This document shows, one piece after another, positions 24,749 through 32,874 of a stretch of 64,000 nucleotides of DNA. This stretch comes from Duganella sp. BJB480. GTDB lineage: Bacteria > Pseudomonadota > Gammaproteobacteria > Burkholderiales > Burkholderiaceae_D. The DNA is taken from assembly GCA_003416985.1 (NCBI GenBank), contig QVIN01000006.1, forward strand, positions 186,001-250,000, given 5' to 3'. Each line of letters opens with the position of its first letter. Positions within the stretch are counted from its first letter, which is position 1. Below the pieces are notes generated by a model. It had not been told where the DNA came from and searched no databases. It saw only the letters and a list, made by a program, of their open reading frames with translations. A program made the translations under genes and the position numbers.

Positions 24749-26254
24749 ATGACTACTCCACTTCCACAAGCAGTAATCGACATGGTACCGCTGTCCGCAG
24801 AAGTCGCTCTGCTGGTCGGCACCTGCGCGATCCTGTTGATCGATATGTTCCTGTCGCAGGGTAAGCGCTCGGTGACCTACGTGCTGTCGCTGGTGACGCT
24901 GCTGGTTTGCGCCGCGTTCAGCTACCACGACTTCGCGGCCGGCACCACGGTCTACACCTTCAACGGCATGTTCGTCTCGGATCCGATGTCGAACCTGCTC
25001 AAGCTGTTCACCTACCTGGCCGTCGGCCTGACGCTGGTCTACTCGCGCCAATACGCGGACGACCGCGGCATGTTGAGCGGTAACCTGGGCGGCGAGTTCT
25101 ACGTGCTGGCGCTGTTCGCCACGCTGGGCCAGATGGTGATGATCTCCGGCTCCAACTTCCTGTCCGTGTACCTGGGCGTGGAACTGATGTCGCTGTCGCT
25201 GTACGCACTGGTGGCGATCCGCCGCGACAACCACAAGGCCACCGAAGCCGCGATGAAGTACTTCATCTTGGGCGCGCTGGCATCGGGCTTCCTGCTGTAC
25301 GGTATCTCGATGCTGTACGGCGCCACTGGCACGCTGGACATCGCCCACGTGGCGACCGCTGTCGCCGCCGGCACCATCAAGCCGACCATCCTGGTGTTCG
25401 GCCTGGTGTTCCTGGTCGCAGGCCTGGCGTTCAAGCTGGGCGCCGTACCGTTCCACATGTGGGTGCCGGACGTCTACGAAGGCTCGCCAACCGCAGTGAC
25501 CCTGCTGCTGGGCGGCGCGCCGAAGATCGCCACCTTCGCGATCTGCATCCGCCTGCTGGTGGAAGGCCTGCTGCCGATGGCGTTCGACTGGCAGCAGATG
25601 CTGATGGTGCTGGCGGTTCTGTCGCTGGCCATCGGGAACCTGACCGCCATCGCCCAGACCAACCTGAAACGCATGCTGGCTTACTCCACCATCGCGCAGA
25701 TGGGCTTCGTGCTGCTTGGCCTGCTGGCCGGCGTCGCGGGCACCACCGACCGCACAGGCGCCGCCGCAGCCTACAGCGCCGCGATGTACTACACCATCAC
25801 CTACGTGCTGACCACCATCGGCAGCTTCGGCGTGCTGATGCTGCTGTCGCGCGCCGGCTTCGAAGCGGAGAACCTGGCCGACTTCAAAGGCCTGAGCAAG
25901 CGTAACGGCTGGTTCGCGGTGGTGATGTCGATCCTGCTGTTCTCGCTGGCCGGCGTGCCGCCGATGATGGGCTTTGCCGCCAAGTTCTCGGTGCTGACCG
26001 CCGTGCTGGGCACCGGCCAGATCTGGCTGACCGTGCTGGCGGTGATGTTCTCGCTGATCGGCGCGTTCTACTACCTGCGCGTGGTGAAGATGATGTGGTT
26101 CGACGAGCCGGCCGATAACTCGCCGATCGTGGTCAAGGGCGACATGAGCTTCGCACTGAGCCTGAACGGTATCGCCATCATCGCCCTGGGCGTTCTGCCA
26201 GGCCCGCTGCTGGCGGCCTGCCTGAAAGCCATGACCCTGACGCTGAACACCTGA
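24749..26254 (+). CDS. nuoN: NADH-quinone oxidoreductase subunit N
   Basis: A 501-residue antiporter-like subunit of complex I. It contains YLGVELMSLSLYALVAI with the conserved glutamate, KLGAVPFHMWVPDVYEGSPT with the lysine region, and LKRMLAYSTIAQMGFVLLG. It ends the core operon. Its stop overlaps the start of the DUF2818 gene by one base (TGATG), so the next gene is almost certainly cotranscribed. Confidence 0.97.
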   Translation: MTTPLPQAVIDMVPLSAEVALLVGTCAILLIDMFLSQGKRSVTYVLSLVTLLVCAAFSYHDFAAGTTVYTFNGMFVSDPMSNLLKLFTYLAVGLTLVYSRQYADDRGMLSGNLGGEFYVLALFATLGQMVMISGSNFLSVYLGVELMSLSLYALVAIRRDNHKATEAAMKYFILGALASGFLLYGISMLYGATGTLDIAHVATAVAAGTIKPTILVFGLVFLVAGLAFKLGAVPFHMWVPDVYEGSPTAVTLLLGGAPKIATFAICIRLLVEGLLPMAFDWQQMLMVLAVLSLAIGNLTAIAQTNLKRMLAYSTIAQMGFVLLGLLAGVAGTTDRTGAAAAYSAAMYYTITYVLTTIGSFGVLMLLSRAGFEAENLADFKGLSKRNGWFAVVMSILLFSLAGVPPMMGFAAKFSVLTAVLGTGQIWLTVLAVMFSLIGAFYYLRVVKMMWFDEPADNSPIVVKGDMSFALSLNGIAIIALGVLPGPLLAACLKAMTLTLNT

Positions 26255-26559
26255 TGGATGTTTCCGTCGCTAGCTGGTTGGTGATCGCCGCTGCACTGGT
26301 GGCCGCCAACCTGCCATTTTTCAACGACAAAGTATTCGCGCTGGTGGCCGCCAAGTGGCCCCGCAAGCCGCTGCTGGTGCGGCTGGCGGAAATGACGGTG
26401 CTGTACTTTGTCGTCGGCGCGATCGGCTTCGCCCTCGAAGCGCAGATCGGCAACCGCTTCCCGCAGACGTGGGAGTTCTACGCCATCGCCGCCTGCATCT
26501 TCATCGTGCTGGGCTTCCCCGGATTCATCGTCTGCTACCTGCGCAAGCGCCACGGCTGA
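26254..26559 (+). CDS. DUF2818 membrane protein
   Basis: A 101-residue protein with three hydrophobic segments: residues 4-20, 46-65 and 79-97. This small family regularly follows nuoN in Burkholderiales and is placed in the operon, so a role near complex I assembly or function has been suspected, without proof. The ATG overlaps the nuoN stop. It is followed by the NUDIX gene after 31 bases. Confidence 0.87.
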   Translation: MDVSVASWLVIAAALVAANLPFFNDKVFALVAAKWPRKPLLVRLAEMTVLYFVVGAIGFALEAQIGNRFPQTWEFYAIAACIFIVLGFPGFIVCYLRKRHG

Positions 26560-26590
26560 TACACTATCGTTCTTCAACGATGGAGCAGGC

Positions 26591-27145
26591 ATGGACAAGC
26601 ATCTGACAGAAACCCGTATCGACGGTGAATTGGTCTACAACGGCCACTTCCTCAAAGTCCAACGCGACACAATCGAACTTCCCGACGGCAAACACACGGC
26701 ACGCGAATACGTGCTGCATCCGGGCGCCGTCGTCATCCTGCCGCTGCTGGACGACGGCACGGTGCTGATGGAGCGCCAATACCGTTATCCGCTGCATCAG
26801 GTGTTCATCGAATTCCCGGCCGGGAAAATCGACCACAATGAAGACCCGCTGGCCAGCGCCAAGCGCGAACTGGAAGAGGAGACGGGCTACACCGCCAGTG
26901 ACTGGCAGTTCGTCAGCACCATCCACAACGCTATCGCGTACTCGGACGAGCACCTGGACCTGTACCTGGCGCGCGGCCTCAAGGCCGGCCCGCAGAAGCT
27001 GGACGACGGCGAGTTCCTCGAAACCTTCACCGCCACCATCGACGAGCTGCTGCAGTGGGTGCGCGAAGGGAAAATCACCGACGTGAAAACGGTCATCGGC
27101 ATCTTCTGGCTGGACAAGCTGCGCGCGGGTGACTGGAAACTATGA
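26591..27145 (+). CDS. NUDIX hydrolase, ADP-ribose pyrophosphatase type
   Basis: A 184-residue hydrolase. The Nudix box reads AGKIDHNEDPLASAKRELEE followed by ETGY, with the catalytic REXXEE glutamates. The N-terminal part (VQRDTIELPDGKHTAREYV) and length match the ADP-ribose pyrophosphatase group, which splits ADP-ribose to AMP and ribose 5-phosphate. I chose the ATG at 26591 with GGAG at 26582-26585; an in-frame extension back to 26408 would overlap the DUF2818 gene. Its stop overlaps the next gene by 4 bases. Confidence 0.92.
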   Translation: MDKHLTETRIDGELVYNGHFLKVQRDTIELPDGKHTAREYVLHPGAVVILPLLDDGTVLMERQYRYPLHQVFIEFPAGKIDHNEDPLASAKRELEEETGYTASDWQFVSTIHNAIAYSDEHLDLYLARGLKAGPQKLDDGEFLETFTATIDELLQWVREGKITDVKTVIGIFWLDKLRAGDWKL

Positions 27146-27840
27146 AGTTCGTTGTCCTCGTTGGTCTGGGCCTGCTGGCCTGCGGCACGGCAAGCGCCGC
27201 CGCGCAGCGCACGCCGTTCCAGATCCGCTGCGAGGATACGATAGCGAAGACGGTCTCGGTGCTGTCGGCAAAGCAGAACGGCTACACCATCAACAACCAG
27301 CTGCCGTACCGCGCGCTGACCGCGAAGTTCGGCAGCATCGACGGCAAGATGGTGACGCTGGGCCTGACCGTGACCAACGGCCAGTACTCGGCCGAACTTG
27401 GCGGCCAGATCTTGCAGGACGCGGCCAGCGGCTACGAATGCATCGCGCCGAAGGTAGAGTTGAAGCTGAATTATTCGCCGGTGCTGATCTATGTCGGCAA
27501 CGAGTTCGCGCCGGGCACCTGCGCGTACAAGACGATCCTGGAACACGAGCAGCGGCACCTGCAGGCTTATATGGAAAACCTGGCGCGCGTGGAGCAGGTG
27601 GTTCGTGCGGCGCTGAACAAACGCTTCGAGGCCAAGCCGCTGTATGCGCCGTCCGGCACCGCGATGTCTGCGCTGGAGCATGAGATCAACGGCACCTGGT
27701 TCCCGTACATCCGGGATGAATTCGAGAAGGGCAAGGCGAAGCAGGCGGCGATCGATACGCCCGCAGAATACGCCCGCTTGAGCAAGGCTTGCGATGGCGA
27801 GATCGAAGCGATCCTGCTGCGCCGCCGGAAAAACAACTGA
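27142..27840 (+). CDS. Secreted protein with an HExxH motif
   Basis: A 232-residue exported protein with a signal peptide ending near ASAAA (residue 21). The central segment ILEHEQRHLQAYMENL carries HEQRH, a zincin-type HExxH motif, preceded by a Cys (GTCAYKTI). It resembles DUF922-like proteins, predicted zinc proteases, but I cannot confirm the family or a third zinc ligand. It overlaps the NUDIX gene by 4 bases (ATGA) and is followed by ispD after 5 bases, so it sits in the same transcript. Confidence 0.7.
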   Translation: MKFVVLVGLGLLACGTASAAAQRTPFQIRCEDTIAKTVSVLSAKQNGYTINNQLPYRALTAKFGSIDGKMVTLGLTVTNGQYSAELGGQILQDAASGYECIAPKVELKLNYSPVLIYVGNEFAPGTCAYKTILEHEQRHLQAYMENLARVEQVVRAALNKRFEAKPLYAPSGTAMSALEHEINGTWFPYIRDEFEKGKAKQAAIDTPAEYARLSKACDGEIEAILLRRRKNN

Positions 27841-27845
27841 GAACT

Positions 27846-28559
27846 ATGACTGCATCCAAACATACACCGCGCTATTTTGCATTGCTGCCCGCCGCCGGCG
27901 TAGGCGCGCGCATGGCGGCCGACGGACCCAAACAATACCTGACGGTCGGCGGCAAGCCGATGCTGCGCCATGCGGTGGACGCGTTTCGCGCCAGCGAGCT
28001 GGTGTCGCACACCTACGTGGTGGTCAGCGCGGCCGACGGCCAGATCGACGGCGTGCTGCCGGCGGACCTGGACGGCGTGACGGTGCTGCGCTGCGGCGGT
28101 GCCACGCGCATGGACACGGTGCTCAACGCGCTGCGCGAGCTGCAAGGCGTGGTCGCTGGCGGCGACATGATCATGGTGCACGACGCCGCGCGTCCCGGGC
28201 TGACGCCGGCCTTGATCGCCAAGCTGATAGACGGCGTGGGCGACGACGCGGCCGGCGGCCTGCTCGCGCTGCCGGTGGTGGACACGGTCAAGCGCGCGAC
28301 GGGCGCGGTGCCGGTGGCGGCGACGACGGTATCGCGCAACGGCCTGTGGCTGGCTCAGACGCCGCAGATGTTCAGCTACGAGCTGCTGCTGCGCGCCCTG
28401 GGCAGCGCGCCGGACGCCAACGCCATCACCGACGACGCCAGCGCGGTCGAGATGCTCGGCCTGTCGCCGCGCCTGATCGAAGGCCATCCCCGAAATTTGA
28501 AAGTCACGCTGCCGGCCGACATCCGCATCGCGGAAATGTACCTGGCCGCAGGCGAATAA
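27846..28559 (+). CDS. ispD: 2-C-methyl-D-erythritol 4-phosphate cytidylyltransferase
   Basis: A 237-residue enzyme of the non-mevalonate isoprenoid pathway that joins CTP and methylerythritol phosphate. The nucleotide-binding start ALLPAAGVGARMAADGPKQY carries the Gly-rich loop with catalytic Arg and Lys residues, and VHDAARPGLTP and ITDDASAVE are the typical inner motifs. I chose the ATG at 27846; upstream in-frame residues lie within the previous gene. ispF follows after 14 bases, the usual pairing. Confidence 0.97.
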   Translation: MTASKHTPRYFALLPAAGVGARMAADGPKQYLTVGGKPMLRHAVDAFRASELVSHTYVVVSAADGQIDGVLPADLDGVTVLRCGGATRMDTVLNALRELQGVVAGGDMIMVHDAARPGLTPALIAKLIDGVGDDAAGGLLALPVVDTVKRATGAVPVAATTVSRNGLWLAQTPQMFSYELLLRALGSAPDANAITDDASAVEMLGLSPRLIEGHPRNLKVTLPADIRIAEMYLAAGE

Positions 28560-28573
28560 CAGAGGATAGAAAA

Positions 28574-29062
28574 ATGACCAAACTCCCATTCCGCATCGGC
28601 CAGGGTTACGATTGCCACGCACTGGTGGAAGGCCGCAAGCTGATTATCGGCGGCGTCGACATCCCGCATCACGTCGGCCTGTTGGGGCACTCGGACGCCG
28701 ACGTGCTGCTGCACGCGATCACCGATGCTATCCTGGGCGCGGCGGCGCTGGGCGACATCGGCAAGCACTTTCCGGATACCGATCCGCAGTTCAAGGGCGC
28801 CGATTCGCGCACCTTGCTGAAGGAGGCGGCGCGGCGCGTGGTCGCCACCGGCTATAGCATCGGCAATATCGACGCGACCATCATCGCGCAGCGGCCGAAG
28901 ATGGCGCCGCACATCGCCAGCATGTGCGCCAATATCGCGGAGGATCTGGGCGTGGCGGTCGGCCAGGTCAACATCAAGGCCAAGACCAACGAGAAGCTGG
29001 GTTACCTGGGCAGGGAAGAGGGCATCGCGGCGGAATCGATTGCCTTGCTTATTTCCTCGTAA
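28574..29062 (+). CDS. ispF: 2-C-methyl-D-erythritol 2,4-cyclodiphosphate synthase
   Basis: A 162-residue enzyme that forms the cyclic diphosphate in the non-mevalonate pathway. Zinc and substrate motifs include GQGYDCHAL (Asp-x-His), GLLGHSDADVLLHAITDAIL and the TTNEKLG-type KTNEKLGYLGREEGIAAES. The ATG at 28574 has AGAGGA upstream. Its last 61 bases overlap, on the opposite strand, the end of a DUF433 gene (29002), an unusual convergent overlap. Confidence 0.97.
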   Translation: MTKLPFRIGQGYDCHALVEGRKLIIGGVDIPHHVGLLGHSDADVLLHAITDAILGAAALGDIGKHFPDTDPQFKGADSRTLLKEAARRVVATGYSIGNIDATIIAQRPKMAPHIASMCANIAEDLGVAVGQVNIKAKTNEKLGYLGREEGIAAESIALLISS

Positions 29063-29505
29063 AACAAGGTCGTCGCGCTATCCCGCACGCCGATGGCCAT
29101 GTCGCGGGTAATTGAAGGATAGTCTGCCAAAAAGTCGTCCAACGGTTTCCCCGCCAGCAGATAGTCGAACATGCGCTTGATCGGCACCAGCGTTCCTTTG
29201 AACACCGGCATTCCACCCAGGATATCTGGCTCCATCTGCACGAGTGGTGTGATGGACTTCATAGACGCCAGCACTTCCGGGTCGATCGGATCTGTTGCCG
29301 ACTTTCGTGGCGGAATAATCCTTCCATTAAATTTATGGACAGGCTCTGTAAAGTATCGCGGGTCGTATTCTGGGCAATCCTCGTCGAATTCGATCTCGTT
29401 GTCATGATTGGGCATGACATTGATCCAGCTATCGGGACTCTCTAAGTAGGACAACTTCTTCTCGTCTGCTGGCCTTTCTGAATGAGATGATTCGTATAAC
29501 ATCAT
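29002..29505 (-). CDS. DUF433-containing protein, putative antitoxin
   Basis: A 167-residue protein with a C-terminal DUF433 domain (about residues 93-145): MEPDILGGMPVFKGTLVPIK then FLADYPSITRDMAIGV. DUF433 proteins are often antitoxins; most are only 70-90 residues, so the acidic N-terminal part is extra. The start has GGAGG 3 bases before the ATG at 29505 and 6 bases before a second ATG at 29502; a later ATG at 29415 would remove the overlap with brnT but has no good ribosome site. The reading frame ends inside ispF on the other strand. Lower GC than neighbours suggests transfer. Confidence 0.72.
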   Translation of the reverse strand: MMLYESSHSERPADEKKLSYLESPDSWINVMPNHDNEIEFDEDCPEYDPRYFTEPVHKFNGRIIPPRKSATDPIDPEVLASMKSITPLVQMEPDILGGMPVFKGTLVPIKRMFDYLLAGKPLDDFLADYPSITRDMAIGVRDSATTLFYEEISKAIDSAAMPSSLPR

Positions 29506-29728
29506 TTTCCTCCGTATAAGTCACAGAAACAGGCTCACCTTGGAAGTAGCCAAGCGTGTTGAAGCGCCGCTCGGCATACTGGAATCGAATGTCTTCGGTT
29601 GTGAACGAGTCGCGCTCAATCACATCCACTGCGTCCGCGAAATCGAGGCCGTGCTTGCGCAGATTGCTCTGCCGCTTGGCGTCGCTCCAGATGTACCTAG
29701 TCATCTCAGTGTAGTGGCTTGAAGACAT
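29429..29728 (-). CDS. brnT: BrnT-like type II toxin
   Basis: A 99-residue protein of the BrnT ribonuclease-toxin family. It shows TRYIWSDAKRQSNLRKHGLD followed by FADAVDVIERD, and a C-terminal DVIRIISFRKASRREEVVL, the typical core. BrnT toxins fold like RelE and cleave RNA, and are usually followed by BrnA. Here the following gene encodes a DUF433 protein instead, overlapping by 77 bases. The start may be the ATG at 29728 or at 29704 (protein MTRYIW), which is closer to the family start. Function in this organism is inferred from the family. Confidence 0.78.
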   Translation of the reverse strand: MSSSHYTEMTRYIWSDAKRQSNLRKHGLDFADAVDVIERDSFTTEDIRFQYAERRFNTLGYFQGEPVSVTYTEENDVIRIISFRKASRREEVVLLRESR

Positions 29729-29891
29729 CCTTCAAGCGGCACTGAAAAATGTCAGGCTGCCAGGACATCGTTTCGACATCCTGTGCCTGGTATTCTTAAT
29801 CGTCCTTCGATTGGATCAATAGTGCATTGCGATCAAGGCGGCAAAAAGCCGATCTGCTACCATGGCGCTTTTTGACGGTGAAGGATGGACG

Positions 29892-30188
29892 ATGGCGCGC
29901 GATATTTACGCTTATCGGCAGGTGGCGGTGCATTCGGTGGAACGCGCGGGCAGGGTGGCGATCCATCCGGTGCCGGGACAGGCTTTCTCGCCCGAGCTGC
30001 ACGTGCAATGCTCGCGCCGCATGTGCGACGATTACCCGCTCGGCACCTGCTTCCTGCTCGACGCCAAATTGACCGACCGCCTGGGCGGCACGCCCTACCT
30101 GTACGCCTGGCACGGCGACGCCATCAAGGTGCTGTCAGCCAGCGAGACCAAGGCCTTCCTGGCTGAGTTCAAACGCGGCCGGATCTGA
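29892..30188 (+). CDS. Hypothetical protein, 98 residues
   Basis: I do not recognise this protein. It is a compact soluble sequence beginning ARDIYAYRQVAVHSVERAG, with two cysteines in HVQCSRRMCDDYPLGTCF (three in all) and YAWHGDAIKVLS near the end. The ATG at 29892 has AAGGA at 29881-29885; an ATG at 29862 would add ten residues. The stop TGA and the stop of the convergent MFS gene together form the palindrome TGATCA. It lies between the toxin-antitoxin-like pair and the MFS gene. Confidence 0.6.
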   Translation: MARDIYAYRQVAVHSVERAGRVAIHPVPGQAFSPELHVQCSRRMCDDYPLGTCFLLDAKLTDRLGGTPYLYAWHGDAIKVLSASETKAFLAEFKRGRI

Positions 30189-31427
30189 TCAGTGCACGGC
30201 GTGCAGTTTGCCCACGGGCTTGCCATCGTCCCGCGCCCACGCCGCGATGACGGCCGCCATCGCCAGCCCGAACAAGCCGCCCACCACCATCGCGCTCGAC
30301 ACGCCCAGATGGTCGACCGACACGCCGCCCACCAGCGCACCGCTGGCCAATGAAATCTGCGCGGTGGACACGAACACCGCACCGCCGCTCTCCATCGCAT
30401 CCGGCGCGGCCTTGAACATCCATGTCTGCACCGAGATCGGCATCATGCCGAACGCCAGGCCCCAGATCACGATCAACACCGTCGCGCCAACCGCGCCGGT
30501 GCCGAGCAGCGGCATCGCAGCCGCCGACAACCCCATGATCACGCCGGTGGCGATCAGCGAATTTTTGACGCTCTTCGCCACCGCCCAGCCGCCGATCAGA
30601 TTGCCGACAAAACCAGCCGCGCCATAAATGAGCAGCAGGGCGCTGATGGCCTTCGCGCTCAGTCCGGCGGTCTGGCTCAGGAAGGGCGTGACATAGGTGT
30701 AGGCGGCGAACTGGCCGATGAAGACCAGCAGCGTCGCCAGCATGCCGAGCCGCGCCTTCTGCACGCGTAGCAGCGCCGGCAGCTGGGCGAAGGTCAGGGC
30801 TTGCGTGGTCGGCAGGCTCGGCATCAGCCAAACCTGCGCCGCCAGCACCAGCACCGACAACGAACCCGCCGCGAAGAAGGCCGTGCGCCAGCCCGCCAGT
30901 TCGCCGATCATGGCGCCGGCCGGCACGCCGGCCACCGTGCCCAGCGAGATGCCGGCGAAGATGATCGCCGTGGCGCGCGCGGCCTTGGCCGGCGGCACCA
31001 GCCGGTTGCCCAGCGCGCCGCCGATGGCCCAGAAGCCGCCCACGCCTATGCCCAGCAGCGCCCGTCCGGCCAACACCAGCGGGAAGGTCGGCGACAGGAA
31101 GACGATCAGGTTGGAGAGGATCAGCGTGGCGGTCAGGCCCCAGATGACGTAGCGGCGGTCGGTCTTGCCGACGCCGATGGTGACCAGGATGGCGGCGAAC
31201 GCGGCGACCAGCCCGGGAACCGTCACCAGCATGCCGGCCACGCCCTCGGTCACGCCCAGCTCGGCGGCGATGGAGGGCAGCAGGCCGACCGGCAGGAATT
31301 CCGTCGTGACCAGCGCGAACGAGCCGACGGCGACCGACAGCACGGCCAGCCATGCGGACCGGGTGGATTTGGGGATGGGCAAGGGCGCGTCGTCGCGCAC
31401 GACGGCCTGGGTGGTGTTGTTTTGCAT
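30189..31427 (-). CDS. MFS transporter, DHA1-type drug/sugar efflux
   Basis: A 412-residue inner-membrane protein with 12 predicted helices. It shows VTTEFLPVGLLPSIAAELGV at helix 1, the conserved Gly-rich helix 5 region (GVPAGAMIGELAGWRTAFFA) and motifs typical of the AraJ/NepI/Cml drug:proton antiporters. The substrate cannot be told. AGGA precedes the ATG. It is divergent from a TetR-type gene, with two copies of ACTGATCGGT between them, so TetR repression and drug or metabolite induction are likely. Confidence 0.88.
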   Translation of the reverse strand: MQNNTTQAVVRDDAPLPIPKSTRSAWLAVLSVAVGSFALVTTEFLPVGLLPSIAAELGVTEGVAGMLVTVPGLVAAFAAILVTIGVGKTDRRYVIWGLTATLILSNLIVFLSPTFPLVLAGRALLGIGVGGFWAIGGALGNRLVPPAKAARATAIIFAGISLGTVAGVPAGAMIGELAGWRTAFFAAGSLSVLVLAAQVWLMPSLPTTQALTFAQLPALLRVQKARLGMLATLLVFIGQFAAYTYVTPFLSQTAGLSAKAISALLLIYGAAGFVGNLIGGWAVAKSVKNSLIATGVIMGLSAAAMPLLGTGAVGATVLIVIWGLAFGMMPISVQTWMFKAAPDAMESGGAVFVSTAQISLASGALVGGVSVDHLGVSSAMVVGGLFGLAMAAVIAAWARDDGKPVGKLHAVH

Positions 31428-31469
31428 GTGAGATTTTTCCTATGAGCGGTAAAAATACTTGAGTTTTTT

Positions 31470-31530
31470 ACTGATCGGTTCATAATGAACACCGCAAAGA
31501 ACTTTGTCAATAAATTTTTAACTGATCGGT
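31470..31530. promoter_or_regulatory. Repeated TetR operator candidate, ACTGATCGGT twice
   Basis: The near-palindrome ACTGATCGGT occurs at 31470-31479 and 31521-31530, each preceded by a run of T and A. The copies start 51 bases apart, about five helical turns. The second touches the TetR start codon at 31531, so binding there would also cover the translation start region. This fits autoregulation and control of the divergent MFS gene. Confidence 0.55.
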
Positions 31531-32142
31531 ATGAAAGATACTTCCGCTTCCGCACGCAAGAGCGGCCGCCCGCGTACGTTTGACGCGGAGACGGCGCTCG
31601 ACAAGGCCATGAAAGTGTTCTGGGAAAAGGGCTACGAAGGCAGCTCGCTGCCGGAGCTGACCGAGGCGATGGGCATGAACCGGCCGAGCCTGTACGCCGT
31701 GTTCGGCAACAAGGAAAACCTGTTCCGCATGGCGCTGGAGCGCTACGGCGCCACCCACGATCCGCTGTTCAACGCGGCGCTGGAGCAGCCGACCGCGCGC
31801 GCAGTGGTCGAGCATTTTTTGCGCGGCAATGCCGATGCCCAGACCGAAGCCGAGAACCCGCACGGCTGCCTGGTGATCAACGGCGCGCTCGCCTGCAGCG
31901 ACGATGCGTTGCCAATTCGCCACTCGCTGATCGAGCGCCGCGCCGCCAGCGAAGCCAAGCTGCGCGCGCGGCTGGAGCGCGCCAAGGTGGATGGCGACCT
32001 GCCGGTCAACAGCTGCTCGGGTCAATTGGCGCGCTATGTGATGACGGTCTCGAATGGAATGGCGGTGCAGGCGGCTGCCGGCGCCACCCGCAAACAACTG
32101 CAGGAGGTGGTGGATCAGGTGTTGCGCGGCTGGCCTTCTTAA
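31531..32142 (+). CDS. TetR/AcrR-family regulator
   Basis: A 203-residue repressor-type protein. The HTH lies at about residues 30-60 with YEGSSLPELTEAMGMNRPSL and YAVFGNKENLF, the usual TetR recognition helix. The C-terminal ligand domain begins near ALERYGATHDPLF and resembles TetR_C_11-type domains. It is divergent from the MFS gene, its likely target. There is no clear ribosome site; the start is immediately preceded by an operator-like repeat. Confidence 0.9.
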   Translation: MKDTSASARKSGRPRTFDAETALDKAMKVFWEKGYEGSSLPELTEAMGMNRPSLYAVFGNKENLFRMALERYGATHDPLFNAALEQPTARAVVEHFLRGNADAQTEAENPHGCLVINGALACSDDALPIRHSLIERRAASEAKLRARLERAKVDGDLPVNSCSGQLARYVMTVSNGMAVQAAAGATRKQLQEVVDQVLRGWPS

Positions 32143-32265
32143 TTGCGCAGAAATGTTGCTATAAAAATATATTCAGTAACAAAATGAAATTTTAGTTGTG
32201 CTTTTGAAATTGGTCGGTAAAATGGCTACATTACGTCGCCGTCCCACCTTTTTTGAAAGTCAGCC

Positions 32266-32874
32266 ATGAAAATTTGCAAACTGATGTTGGCAGCAGCCAT
32301 CGCCGCAGCAAGCGTTTCGGGCGCCGCCTCGGCCGCCAACCTGATCCAGAACGGCGACTTTGAAAATGTCGCCGGCGTCAATCTGAACGACTACGTCAGG
32401 GTGGGCGCGGGTTCGGGCGCGATCGCCAACTGGACCGTTGGCGGCGTCTCCGTCGACGTCATCAACAACAGCTACAACTCGATATCGGGCAACAGCATCG
32501 ACATGCTGGGCACGCCAGGTCCGGGCGTGCTGTCGCAATCGTTCAACGCGGTCGCCGGCGCCACCTACACGCTGTCGTTCGACCTGACCCACAACCCGTA
32601 CTCGCATGGCGCTGGCCTGGACGTGTTCGTTGGTGGCAACCACTACGCGTTCGATGGCAGCACCCCCGTCACCAACTACAGCTTCAACTTCACCACCACC
32701 GGTGGTTCGCAGGCGCTGGTGTTCAGCAGCGTCGGTGGCGACGGCTACTCGGGCGCCGTGCTGGACAACGTGTCCGTCACCGCCGCCGTACCCGAGCCGG
32801 AAACCTACGCCATGATGTTGGCAGGCCTGGGCCTGGTTGGCGCCATCGCCCGCCGCCGCAAAGCAGCCAGGTAA
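32266..32874 (+). CDS. PEP-CTERM protein, choice-of-anchor C / DUF642-like
   Basis: A 202-residue secreted protein with a signal peptide (residues 1-24, ending near ASA). The mature domain starts NLIQNGDFENVAG and has SIDMLGTPGPGVLSQSFNAV and YTLSFDLTHNP, which resembles the choice-of-anchor C beta-sandwich family. The C-terminus is a classical PEP-CTERM sorting signal: VPEPETYAMMLAG, a hydrophobic helix, then IARRRKAAR. Exosortase would cut at this signal and attach or release the protein at the cell surface; no exosortase is in the window. A strong terminator follows. Confidence 0.88.
   Translation: MKICKLMLAAAIAAASVSGAASAANLIQNGDFENVAGVNLNDYVRVGAGSGAIANWTVGGVSVDVINNSYNSISGNSIDMLGTPGPGVLSQSFNAVAGATYTLSFDLTHNPYSHGAGLDVFVGGNHYAFDGSTPVTNYSFNFTTTGGSQALVFSSVGGDGYSGAVLDNVSVTAAVPEPETYAMMLAGLGLVGAIARRRKAAR

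Noticed and set aside
27794..28573. An in-frame upstream extension of ispF through ispD
   Set aside because: The extension is an alternative frame of ispD; the family start MTKLPFRIGQGYDCH and AGAGGA fix the ispF start at 28574.
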